Assembly (NCBI GenBank): GCA_945861175.1
Contig: CAMATR010000023.1
Span: forward strand, 1 to 11,642
Source of the DNA: Chitinophaga pinensis
GTDB taxonomy: Bacteria > Bacteroidota > Bacteroidia > Flavobacteriales_D > Crocinitomicaceae
Reading direction: 5' to 3'
Length of the DNA stretch: 11,642 nucleotides
Shown: positions 1 to 6,642 of the stretch, piece after piece
How positions within the stretch are numbered: position 1 is the first letter of the stretch
Layout: every line of letters starts with the position of its first letter
Notes under the pieces: model-generated
Told to the model about the DNA's origin: nothing
What the model saw: only the letters and a program-made list of their open reading frames with translations
Database searches by the model: none
Translations under genes and position numbers: made by a program

Positions 1-1382
1 GTTTGGTTCACCTCATGCTGATATTGGCCAACTCCGACCGATTTTGGATCAATTTTTACGAGTTCAGCGAGTGGATCCATAAGTCGTCTGCCAATGGAAA
101 CAGAGCCGCGAACTGTTACATCGTAATCAGGGAATTCTTTTCTTGCAATAGAACTAGCTGAATAAATAGATGCCCCATCCTCCCGAACAATAAAAACTTC
201 TATGTCCCTATCAAAACGAATACGCTTCACGATACTTTCAGTTTCTCTACCAGCTGTGCCGTCACCGATAGCAATAGCGTCTATTTTGTATGCCTGAACT
301 AACTGGGAAATTTTCGCTTGGGCCTGACTTGCTTCATTTTGAGGAGGATGAGGATAGATAGTCACATTATTTAGTAAGTTTCCTGATTCATCCAAACAAA
401 CTACTTTGCATCCAGTTCGAAATCCAGGATCTATTGCTAAAATTCTTTTTGACCCCAATGGAGGTGCCAATAGTAGTTGTTTCAAATTTGTTGAAAAAAC
501 CTTAATTGCCTCCTTATCAGCTTTATCTTTTACTTCACTTAGCATTTCATTCTCAAGGGATGGGCACATCAGTCTTTTGTAGGAATCCTTGCATGCATCC
601 GCTACAACTAAAGCACACCCATCATTGGCTTTGACAAAAAATCGTTCAAGTTGTTCAATAGCTTCTTCCTGCTCAGGTTGAGCCTTCAAATTAACAATGC
701 CTTCCTTTTCTGCCCTATGCAATGCCAAAAAACGGTGAGAGGCACATTTATTAAGGGGTTCAGAAAAATCAAAGTAATCTCTATATTTAGCCCCATCAAC
801 ATCTTTACCCTTGACCAATTTTGATTTAAGAATTGCCTTTCGTTGATATATTTGACGGATTCTCGCTCTCGCTGCCGCATTTTCATTGATCCATTCGGCT
901 ATGATATCTTTAGCACCATTAATTGCCATTTCGCAATCAATCACTTCCCCTTTTAAAAATCGCTCGGCCATTTGCTCTGGTTCTCCTCCTCTTTGAGACA
1001 TAATCATTTTAGCCAAAGGTTCCAATCCCATTTTTCGAGCCTTGTCGCCTTTTGTTTGTCTTTTCTGCTTGAAAGGTAAATAGAGGTCTTCTAGAATATT
1101 GCTTTCGTAACAAGACAAAATTTTATCCTTTAATTCAGATGTCAATTTATTTTGCTCTTCAATAGAAGCAATTATTGTTTGTTGCCGCGAAGTTATCTCA
1201 TCGAACTTTTTGGCAAGATCGCGAATTTGAGCTATCTGTAACTCATCCAGACCATCTGTCATTTCTTTCCGGTAGCGAGAAATAAACGGAACGGTTGCAC
1301 CCTCGGATAACAATTTCAAGGTGTTGTTTATTGCTTTCTGCAATAATCCTGAATTAGACTGAACAAATTGTTCCTGCTTCAT
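1..1382 (-). CDS. tex: Tex, RNA-binding transcriptional accessory protein (N-terminal 460 residues, truncated by the window edge)
   Basis: I translated the minus strand from the ATG at 1382-1380; it stays open to the window edge for 460 codons, ending inside the conserved 'KIDPKSVGVGQYQHEVNQ' segment. Tex is a cytoplasmic nucleic-acid-binding protein that associates with the transcription machinery; family members are usually about 750-790 residues, so the HhH and S1 domains should lie beyond the left edge. Visible parts are the helical Tex N-terminal region (about residues 1-190, with 'TVPFISRYRKEMTDGLDE' and 'LEDLYLPFKQKRQTK'), a linker helical region, and the YqgF/RNase H-like domain (about 312-440, starting 'RILAIDPGFRTGCKV', then 'IGDGTAGRETE' and 'GASIYSAS'). 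The usual family form is GNGTASRETE, so there are small substitutions (N to D, S to G). The gene is divergent from the RlpA-like gene, with 137 bases between them, and no clear ribosome binding site is visible. Family assignment is secure; its job in this organism is inferred from relatives. Confidence 0.96.
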   Translation of the reverse strand, partial: MKQEQFVQSNSGLLQKAINNTLKLLSEGATVPFISRYRKEMTDGLDELQIAQIRDLAKKFDEITSRQQTIIASIEEQNKLTSELKDKILSCYESNILEDLYLPFKQKRQTKGDKARKMGLEPLAKMIMSQRGGEPEQMAERFLKGEVIDCEMAINGAKDIIAEWINENAAARARIRQIYQRKAILKSKLVKGKDVDGAKYRDYFDFSEPLNKCASHRFLALHRAEKEGIVNLKAQPEQEEAIEQLERFFVKANDGCALVVADACKDSYKRLMCPSLENEMLSEVKDKADKEAIKVFSTNLKQLLLAPPLGSKRILAIDPGFRTGCKVVCLDESGNLLNNVTIYPHPPQNEASQAQAKISQLVQAYKIDAIAIGDGTAGRETESIVKRIRFDRDIEVFIVREDGASIYSASSIARKEFPDYDVTVRGSVSIGRRLMDPLAELVKIDPKSVGVGQYQHEVNQ

Positions 1383-1519
1383 TGATTCAAATTTGAGAGT
1401 CGTAAATCTCGGTATTTGAAGTCGATTTGACACATAAATTCAATGATAACATTCACGGATTAAAATTAATGTTTGGCTAACTAAGTCCTATTTATTAATT
1501 TCCCAATGTAATTTTTAAA

Positions 1520-1876
1520 ATGAAAAATTTATTTTTGATTTCGTCGATATGTTTACTGAGCAGCTTTTTGCTTCAAACATCTTTTGTAGAAAAGGGGAAA
1601 GCAAGCTATTACTCAACTAAATTTGAAGGTAAAAAGACTTCTTCTGGTGAGATATTTCGTCAAGACAGTTTAACAGCGGCACACAAAAAAATACCCTTTG
1701 GCACGAAGGTACTTGTTCGAAATTTAAAAAACGATTCAGTTGTTGAAGTCAGAATAAATGATCGATTAAGTCAGAAATCAAGCCGAATTATCGATTTGTC
1801 ATTGAAAGCCGCAAAGCAGTTGAATTTTGTGAGAGATGGGATTAGTATAGTAACTATTGAAAAGATAAATAAATGA
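1520..1876 (+). CDS. RlpA-like double-psi beta-barrel exported protein
   Basis: A 118-residue protein with an N-terminal export signal (about residues 1-21, hydrophobic core 4-18) followed almost directly by one RlpA-like double-psi beta-barrel domain (about 25-116). Diagnostic pieces are 'GKASYYSTKFEGKKTSSGE' (26-44), 'LTAAHKKIPFGTKVLVRNL' (51-69), 'INDR' (79-82) and 'RIIDLS' (89-94). In Pseudomonas RlpA, a glutamate and a histidine eleven residues apart are needed for lytic transglycosylase activity on peptidoglycan lacking stem peptides. E44 and H55 have the same spacing here, so activity on cell-wall glycan is plausible but not shown. There is no SPOR domain, and C11 is not in a good lipobox, so this is a minimal soluble form compared with the longer lipoprotein RlpA of Proteobacteria. 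Its stop codon overlaps the next start (ATGA), suggesting translational coupling with the cytochrome gene. Confidence 0.9.
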   Translation: MKNLFLISSICLLSSFLLQTSFVEKGKASYYSTKFEGKKTSSGEIFRQDSLTAAHKKIPFGTKVLVRNLKNDSVVEVRINDRLSQKSSRIIDLSLKAAKQLNFVRDGISIVTIEKINK

Positions 1877-2208
1877 AAAGAATTTTTTATATCAGTCTAA
1901 TTGGTTTAAGCGCATCTTGCGGAATAAAACCAACTGAGATTTCTCCAAACCCTCAGCAGGAGTCTAAAGTGACAGAGCAAGAAGATTTCGCAAAACCTAT
2001 AGGTGTATATCCTTCTTCGGATATTGCTGAAGGGAGTTCTCTTTTTAATAACAATTGTGGGAAATGTCATGCACTGCCAGAAATTCCAAAATATTCAAAA
2101 GAAAAATGGCAGAAAATTGTGCCATCAATGGCGAAAGAATCAAAACTCGACAACATTCAAGAGAGTAAAGTAATGGCTTTTGTAAATTGGAAGATCACAC
2201 AGCAATAG
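1873..2208 (+). CDS. Small one-heme cytochrome c lipoprotein
   Basis: A 111-residue protein. Residues 1-16 look like a lipoprotein signal (basic MKR, hydrophobic stretch, then 'LSASC' with C16 as the likely acylated cysteine; serine at -1 is acceptable but not ideal). A polar, Pro/Glu-rich linker follows (17-45), then a compact heme domain. 'CGKCH' (62-66) is a canonical CxxCH c-type heme site, preceded by 'GSSLFNNN', as is common for cytochrome c class I. M86, 20 residues later in 'WQKIVPSMAKE', is the likely distal axial ligand. The expected role is electron transfer while anchored to a membrane facing the periplasm; the redox partner is unknown. The ATG overlaps the stop of the RlpA-like gene by four bases. 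No oxidase, dehydrogenase or cytochrome maturation gene is in the window. Heme attachment is strongly supported by the motif; the partner and pathway are not. Confidence 0.88.
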   Translation: MKRIFYISLIGLSASCGIKPTEISPNPQQESKVTEQEDFAKPIGVYPSSDIAEGSSLFNNNCGKCHALPEIPKYSKEKWQKIVPSMAKESKLDNIQESKVMAFVNWKITQQ

Positions 2209-2216
2209 AATAAAGC

Positions 2217-2250
2217 TTTCGTTTTATCTTGCGCTAATATTGAAACGAAA
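2217..2250 (+). terminator. Possible weak terminator hairpin after the cytochrome gene
   Basis: Perfect 8-bp arms, TTTCGTTT at 2217-2224 and AAACGAAA at 2243-2250, separated by an 18-base loop, starting 9 bases after the cytochrome stop codon. Position suits a terminator, but the long loop, low GC and lack of a following T-run make it weak. Confidence 0.3.
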
Positions 2251-2308
2251 AATTTATGCTACGAACTATTTTTCGGACAAGGTTTTAAATATTTTATGCA
2301 TTCTTTTA

Positions 2309-2325
2309 ATTCAATACTATTGAAT
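2309..2325. promoter_or_regulatory. 17-bp perfect palindrome, operator-like
   Basis: ATTCAATACTATTGAAT has two 8-base arms around a single central base, 50 bases before the ATG of the CoA-transferase gene, in the 167-base space between the cytochrome and CoA-transferase genes. The shape suits binding by a dimeric regulator. Just downstream, TATTCTTG (2345-2352) is one base off the Bacteroidota -7 consensus TAnnTTTG, and a TTG inside the palindrome (2320-2322) lies 22 bases before it, roughly where the -33 element would sit. If that promoter is real, a bound protein would block it. The region is AT-rich, so chance is not excluded, and no regulator gene is adjacent. Confidence 0.4.
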
Positions 2326-2375
2326 ATATGATTTTAGAATTTATCTATTCTTGATCCTTTTCCTTATTTTTGATT

Positions 2376-3434
2376 ATGTTTTCAAATCTCACGATACTTG
2401 ATGTTTCAACTGTTTTAGCTGGACCTTCAGTAGGCACTTTTTTTGCAGAATTGGGAGCTCGAGTCATCAAAATAGAGAACAAACATCTCCCTGATGTCAC
2501 TCGGTCGTGGAAACTACCCTCTGAAGATCAAAAATCAACAATATCAGCCTATTTTTCCTCAATAAATTATAAGAAAGAATACATCTCATTGGATTTAAAA
2601 GATGAGTTAGATTATGGACTGTTTATTAATTTAATTCAAAAAAGTGACATTCTTCTATCTAATTTTAAATTTGGTGATGAAGACAAATTGAAAGTGACAG
2701 ATTCGATCCTTAGAAGTTTCAATCCAACTCTAATCATTGGGAAAATAAATGGATTTGGTTCAGAAAATGATCGAGTTGCATACGATTTGATACTTCAAGC
2801 AGAAACAGGATTTATGTCAATGAATGGAACACATGAAAGCGGACCAGTAAAAATGCCCGTAGCATTGATAGATTTACTAGCTGGGCATCACCTAAAAGAA
2901 GGTTTACTGTTAGCAATAATGGAACGTGAAAAAACGAAATTAGCTAAAACTGTAAGTGTTTCTTTGTACGACGCTGCGGTGTGCAGTTTGATGAACCAAG
3001 CCTCTAATTATTTGATGGGTAAGCAAATCCCAAAACGCCAAGGTAGTTTGCACCCGAATATCGCACCCTACGGTGAATTGTTTTTAACCAAAGATAAGCA
3101 ACTGATTACTTTTGCAATTGGCAGTGATACACACTTTAAGAAATTATGTTTGGAATTAAAACTTCCAACACTTATAAATGATGAAAGATTTTCTTCTAAT
3201 CAGCAACGTGTGAAGCATCGAACTGCGTTAAAAGACCTCTTAGAGGAAAATATTAGCAACAGATCAGCAAACGAACTCCTTGAAAAACTATTAGCACAGC
3301 ATGTTCCAGCAGGAAAAGTAAAGGACTTAAAAGAAGTTTTTGAAGAAGATGAGGCTAAATTATTAATTCGGCAAGAGGAAATTGATGGTGTAACAAGCAA
3401 AAGAGTAACCTCTATAGGCTTTAAATGGGCATAG
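2376..3434 (+). CDS. Class III (CaiB/BaiF family) CoA-transferase
   Basis: A 352-residue protein from the ATG at 2376; an in-frame TTG two codons earlier (2370) is a less likely start. The N-terminus 'LDVSTVLAGPSVG...ELGARVIKIE' (9-34) is the typical opening of the CaiB/BaiF fold, followed by 'YKKEYISLDLK' (65-75), which matches the family's N-[KR]-K-[RS]-x-L-D-L-K region. D166 in 'PVALIDLLAGHH' corresponds to the catalytic aspartate of formyl-CoA transferase that forms the acyl-enzyme anhydride. 'RQGSLHPNIAPYG' (221-233) and 'ERFSSNQQRVKHR' (270-282) are further family signatures. Members move CoA between carboxylic acids, or racemise alpha-methylacyl-CoAs; the acid used here cannot be read from sequence. 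At 352 residues it is shorter than the usual 380-430. The cytosolic product is encoded directly upstream of, and overlapping by 10 bases, a GNAT acetyltransferase, so the two are probably co-expressed. A palindrome upstream may be an operator. Confidence 0.93.
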   Translation: MFSNLTILDVSTVLAGPSVGTFFAELGARVIKIENKHLPDVTRSWKLPSEDQKSTISAYFSSINYKKEYISLDLKDELDYGLFINLIQKSDILLSNFKFGDEDKLKVTDSILRSFNPTLIIGKINGFGSENDRVAYDLILQAETGFMSMNGTHESGPVKMPVALIDLLAGHHLKEGLLLAIMEREKTKLAKTVSVSLYDAAVCSLMNQASNYLMGKQIPKRQGSLHPNIAPYGELFLTKDKQLITFAIGSDTHFKKLCLELKLPTLINDERFSSNQQRVKHRTALKDLLEENISNRSANELLEKLLAQHVPAGKVKDLKEVFEEDEAKLLIRQEEIDGVTSKRVTSIGFKWA

Positions 3435-3859
3435 AAATTAGACTACCTCAAACTGAAGAAGAATGGCAAGATTATTATGATCTTCGGTACAGAATTTTGC
3501 GAGAGCCTTTGGGTAAGGAGCGAGGTAGCGAGAAAAATGAAGGGGACTCTATAGGTATTCACTTCGCTTTATACGATGGGCAACCTTTAAAAGCAATTGC
3601 ACGATTGGATCAATCAGAGGGGAAAATTGCACAAGTTCGATTTGTCGCAGTAGAAGATAATCAGCAAGGAAAAGGCTATGGCCGGATGATTATGGAGGCA
3701 ACAGAGTCAATGGCTAAATCTAATGGAAATTCGAAAATGATACTACATGCTCGAGATTATGCTGTTGATTTTTACTTAAAACTCAATTATAAGTTAATCG
3801 AACCGTCCTATAAACTCTTTGATGTTTTGCAACATTATTTGATGGAAAAAGAACTTTAA
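3425..3859 (+). CDS. GNAT-family N-acetyltransferase
   Basis: A 144-residue cytosolic protein with the GNAT fold. The acetyl-CoA pyrophosphate-binding motif Q/RxxGxG/A is visible as 'QGKGYG' (81-86), following the beta-4 strand 'AQVRFVAVED' (69-78) and leading into helix alpha-3 'RMIMEATESMAKSNG'. 'KMILHARDYAVDFYLKLNYKL' (104-124, quoted in part: HARDYAVDFYLKLNY) is the typical C-terminal motif B region, with a Tyr near the position of the usual general acid. The N-terminal 'YYDLRYRILREPLG' (17-30) resembles GNATs that acetylate small molecules or amines, but the substrate is not identifiable. The start ATG lies inside the last codons of the CoA-transferase gene in another frame (10-base overlap), which points to translational coupling. 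Family secure; substrate unknown. Confidence 0.9.
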   Translation: MGIEIRLPQTEEEWQDYYDLRYRILREPLGKERGSEKNEGDSIGIHFALYDGQPLKAIARLDQSEGKIAQVRFVAVEDNQQGKGYGRMIMEATESMAKSNGNSKMILHARDYAVDFYLKLNYKLIEPSYKLFDVLQHYLMEKEL

Positions 3860-3862
3860 ATG

Positions 3863-3887
3863 AATAAAAATAGTGTATTGTTTTATT
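3863..3887. terminator. Weak AT-only hairpin between convergent genes
   Basis: AATAAAA (3863-3869) pairs with TTTTATT (3881-3887) across an 11-base loop. It sits in the 23-base gap between the GNAT stop and the end of the convergent membrane-protein gene, overlapping the latter's stop codon. Position fits a bidirectional terminator, but a 7-bp stem without GC pairs is weak. Confidence 0.3.
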
Positions 3888-4443
3888 TTACTTTTAAGCG
3901 TTCTTCTATTTTTTTTGTAATTAATTGAAAGAGTAATTTTGCTTCTTTCTCTTCTAACTTTCGAGCAAATCGTATTATCCTACCCTGGTATTCAAAGTCT
4001 ATTCTTTCCCCCCCTCTGATCCAAGGTGAATTTTCCCAAACAGATTGAAACGATTTTTCTTTTGACTGAAAAACAGCAATTTTTTTAATGTTTTCAAAGA
4101 AATAAGGATGTGAGCGGCCATAATTTCGAATTGATTTTTTGTAATGCAAAGCGGCCTCATCAATTTTTATCAATTCTTTTCCCCATAAAAGCCAAAAGAA
4201 TGCCCTCGATACTTTAATTGCATAATATGCCCAAAAAAACATAAAGACGAACAATATTACGTTTTCCTTGCTAGAAAGATTAAATGTAAAATATGACCAA
4301 ATTATTATTGCGCCAATCATGATCCACATAGCAAACCAAGCCCCCATTAAACCCTTCACCCATGAAGCTTCTTGAGGATAAATTACGATCGTTGTTCGTT
4401 TTTTATCCTCTATAAAACTGATGCGCTGACCAATCCATTTCAT
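3883..4443 (-). CDS. Small two-helix membrane protein of unknown function
   Basis: I do not recognise this gene. From the ATG at 4443 it encodes 186 residues. A short polar, basic N-terminus with a likely beta-hairpin (1-30) is followed by two hydrophobic helices (about 31-54 and 61-86), which are rich in Trp and Phe. A soluble domain of about 100 residues follows (87-186), predicted to be mainly beta-strands, ending in a charged helix ('KLEEKEAKLLFQLITKKIEERLK', residues 162-184, quoted in part: LFQLITKKIEERLK). Two helices followed by a strand pattern such as 'GKELIKIDEAALHYKK' are reminiscent of bacterial PH-like membrane proteins, but this is an impression, not a match. The reading frame extends upstream to a GTG at 4503; I rejected that start because it lies inside a strong terminator hairpin and the added residues do not look like a signal or domain. 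The gene follows the Omp28-like gene on the same strand but beyond that terminator, so it probably has its own promoter. Confidence 0.75.
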   Translation of the reverse strand: MKWIGQRISFIEDKKRTTIVIYPQEASWVKGLMGAWFAMWIMIGAIIIWSYFTFNLSSKENVILFVFMFFWAYYAIKVSRAFFWLLWGKELIKIDEAALHYKKSIRNYGRSHPYFFENIKKIAVFQSKEKSFQSVWENSPWIRGGERIDFEYQGRIIRFARKLEEKEAKLLFQLITKKIEERLKVK

Positions 4444-4481
4444 GATGCGAAAGTACCTAATATTTGGAAATAAATACGCAC

Positions 4482-4511
4482 AATAAAAGGTGACCGAAGC
4501 CACCTTTTATT
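4482..4511 (-). terminator. Strong intrinsic terminator with UUCG tetraloop
   Basis: Perfect 11-bp inverted repeat: AATAAAAGGTG at 4482-4492 and CACCTTTTATT at 4501-4511. Read on the minus strand the loop is GCTTCGGT, so the stem extends by a G-T wobble and a C-G pair, leaving a C(UUCG)G tetraloop, one of the most stable RNA hairpin caps. On the opposite strand the loop would be CGAA, so the geometry favours minus-strand transcripts. It starts 17 bases after the stop codon of the Omp28-like gene and most likely ends that transcription unit. The T-run is carried within the descending arm. Confidence 0.85.
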
Positions 4512-4528
4512 AAAATTATTTTTAAATT

Positions 4529-6556
4529 TTATTCCACTATTAAACGTTTCATAAGCTTTTCGTTTTCGATAGATACTTCTACAACATAAATACCTGATTG
4601 CAAAGTTTGGGTATTTAACTCGAATTGCATTGCTCCTGACAATGAACCATAATTTCTTTCAACAATTGTTTTTCCTGATAAATCGAGTAATTTGATTCCT
4701 ATTTGACTTTCATTAGATATGTTTAGAGCTATAATTGCAAAATCACTTGCTGGGTTTGGATAAACTTTTAATGTTTCATCAGGTTGAGAAAGTAACTCAC
4801 TAACAGATGCAGCTGTACCATCTATAAATCCGTTGGCAACGGCCTCAGGAATTGTAGATTTATCCGCATTGTCAATGCGTCCGGTTGGACTAAACATCAT
4901 GCCTATGATGTGCATGTTTGCTTCATCCCAATCAGCAGGTAAGGTGAATTCAAAAGTGACAGTATGCGTTTCCCCTGCATTCACAGATGCTGGGAAGCTA
5001 TTCACTTCTCCTGTAAAGGAAGGAGAAATGGCACGGGCAACATGGTCGTATACCATTGATGCTGCAGGAACTGGATTCGGTAATAATTCATATCCTCCCA
5101 TAACCCCGTTTCCACCGCCAGCATAGGCATTAGATTGAGCATAACCTGATGTTCCTGTGACACCGTCCTCAGTAAGGACACAAGCCAATTTGTAATTGTT
5201 ATTTGCAGTTGATTGAAAATCTGCGGAAACAGAAACATTCAATACACGAGTTGCAGGGTCCCATGTCGCTCCATTTGTAATTAAAGCTGTTGGTGAAATT
5301 TGAAGTCTGGAGTAAAAATCAGTCGCCATTGCTGACGGATCCACCTCTGTACCTCTATCAACCAAAGCACTTGGATAACCACTTACCAGGGCCCCCATGC
5401 CAGTATCATATGAAGAAACGGCCATAGGATCAGAATTATGAACTGCAATACCTGCCCAAAACTCACCATATTGTTCTTCGAACAAATCCATATAAACAGC
5501 CCCTCTTGGACACCATGCACACCACGTTCCGGTCCCCTTTTCCCCAACTACCATTTTCCCTGGAGCCGGCACTATAGGGTTGACAACGGTCGAAGAAGCG
5601 TCATCAGCAGTATCGTCATCTTGTCCATTTCCATTAATATTACTCACAGTGAAAGTCAATATATTTGTCCCAGCTACCAAATCAATTTGATTTGTCATTG
5701 TGAATGATTGCTCTACTAAAGAGTTCATTGAAAGTGAAGAATACGACTGATTGTAATCTATACCGTTGTAGTTACAATTGATATCAAAACTATTTATTGC
5801 ATTGATTCCTAGGTTTCTTACTTTGAAAGAAGGCTCAACTGAATTAGTCGCGATATTACCTCCATTAAATCCTGCATAAGTTGCAGCAGCATTTAAATCA
5901 GTAAGAACGTAAGGAGTAATCGTCGTTTGGAAATCATCTATATAAAATTGAGAGTCATAAGGCGCATCAGCATCAACAGGAAAAATATCTATTGCTTCAA
6001 TTTGATTTACCGTATTTGAGAAATAGCCAACAGATTGGTCATTTATAAATACTTCCCATTTATTAATGTTGAAGTTAATTTCCAAACGGAAATTAAACCA
6101 TGAACCCTGAGGATATGCTGCTGAAAAACCAGCAACCTGATTAAATACCAACGTCCCATTATCTTCGAAATACGTATCAAGTGAGTAAGTATTTCCCATT
6201 ACTGCAGTTTTCTGTAAATTGAAATAAGCCGCTTTACCTGAATTCACTTTCATGTTGAATTCCATTTCAAATTGACCACTATTCAATATCCCAAAATGAC
6301 GAATAAGATCCACGGGTCCCCCTGTTGATGCGGTTGAAGAAAAATACAATGAATTTAAGGGACTCGACGCATCGGCATTCGTCACATTAACATCTTCAGC
6401 TCCTCCCGGAGCATTACTCCATGTTGTCCATTGCCCCCCACTTTGAGGACAGAGTTTCATTCCAGCTGTATAGCTATCAAAATTATCTATAAATATTTGT
6501 GAAAAGGTCGATACGGAAAGTAACAAGCCTGTAATAAAAAGTAATTGTTTTTTCAT
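4529..6556 (-). CDS. Omp28-like exported protein with CxxC motif and T9SS type A sorting domain
   Basis: From the ATG at 6556 (a TTG three codons earlier is unlikely) it encodes 675 residues. Order: signal peptide (about 1-20, ending 'STFSQ'); a jelly-roll/lectin-like domain (about 22-210, beginning 'IDNFDSYTAG'); a beta-sandwich region (about 215-322); an Omp28-related, thioredoxin-like domain (about 332-580) with 'GEKGTGTWCAWCPRGAVYMD' (338-357); and a C-terminal type A sorting domain (about 596-675) with 'VYPNPASD', 'LLDLSGK', 'LQSGIYVVEV' and 'KRLIVE'. The sorting domain marks cargo that crosses the outer membrane by T9SS and is then released or anchored to the surface. C346 and C349 form CxxC in a thioredoxin-like context, so a redox role outside the cell is possible, though the biochemical function of Omp28 proteins is not established. 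It is last of three minus-strand genes and is followed by a strong terminator. Architecture is secure; activity is not. Confidence 0.9.
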   Translation of the reverse strand: MKKQLLFITGLLLSVSTFSQIFIDNFDSYTAGMKLCPQSGGQWTTWSNAPGGAEDVNVTNADASSPLNSLYFSSTASTGGPVDLIRHFGILNSGQFEMEFNMKVNSGKAAYFNLQKTAVMGNTYSLDTYFEDNGTLVFNQVAGFSAAYPQGSWFNFRLEINFNINKWEVFINDQSVGYFSNTVNQIEAIDIFPVDADAPYDSQFYIDDFQTTITPYVLTDLNAAATYAGFNGGNIATNSVEPSFKVRNLGINAINSFDINCNYNGIDYNQSYSSLSMNSLVEQSFTMTNQIDLVAGTNILTFTVSNINGNGQDDDTADDASSTVVNPIVPAPGKMVVGEKGTGTWCAWCPRGAVYMDLFEEQYGEFWAGIAVHNSDPMAVSSYDTGMGALVSGYPSALVDRGTEVDPSAMATDFYSRLQISPTALITNGATWDPATRVLNVSVSADFQSTANNNYKLACVLTEDGVTGTSGYAQSNAYAGGGNGVMGGYELLPNPVPAASMVYDHVARAISPSFTGEVNSFPASVNAGETHTVTFEFTLPADWDEANMHIIGMMFSPTGRIDNADKSTIPEAVANGFIDGTAASVSELLSQPDETLKVYPNPASDFAIIALNISNESQIGIKLLDLSGKTIVERNYGSLSGAMQFELNTQTLQSGIYVVEVSIENEKLMKRLIVE

Positions 6557-6642
6557 GCTCTTCAATTTTTTATGAGTGACTAAATTAGGATATTAACGAG
6601 ATTTCATTTGTAAAAAAGGCGTGCCATTATTGAAGTCTTAAA

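Noticed and set aside
686..886. Minus-strand open frame of 66 codons
   Set aside because: It is an out-of-frame shadow within tex, whose true frame is open through the same stretch and matches the family throughout.
2365..2372. TATTTTTG, an exact match to the Bacteroidota -7 consensus just before the CoA-transferase gene
   Set aside because: It ends only three bases before the ATG at 2376, so transcription would start at or inside the start codon; probably chance in AT-rich DNA.
4443..4503. GTG-initiated N-terminal extension of the membrane-protein gene
   Set aside because: The extension lies over the 4482-4511 terminator hairpin, and its 20 residues show no signal or domain character; the ATG at 4443 is preferred.
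4833..5126. Open frame on the plus strand, 97 codons
   Set aside because: Lies antisense inside the well-supported Omp28-like gene; low-complexity translation with no domain.
6562..6633. CTTCAAT and ATTGAAG arms flanking the gap upstream of the Omp28-like gene
   Set aside because: The 7-base arms are about 60 bases apart in AT-rich sequence; too far apart for a simple operator or hairpin.
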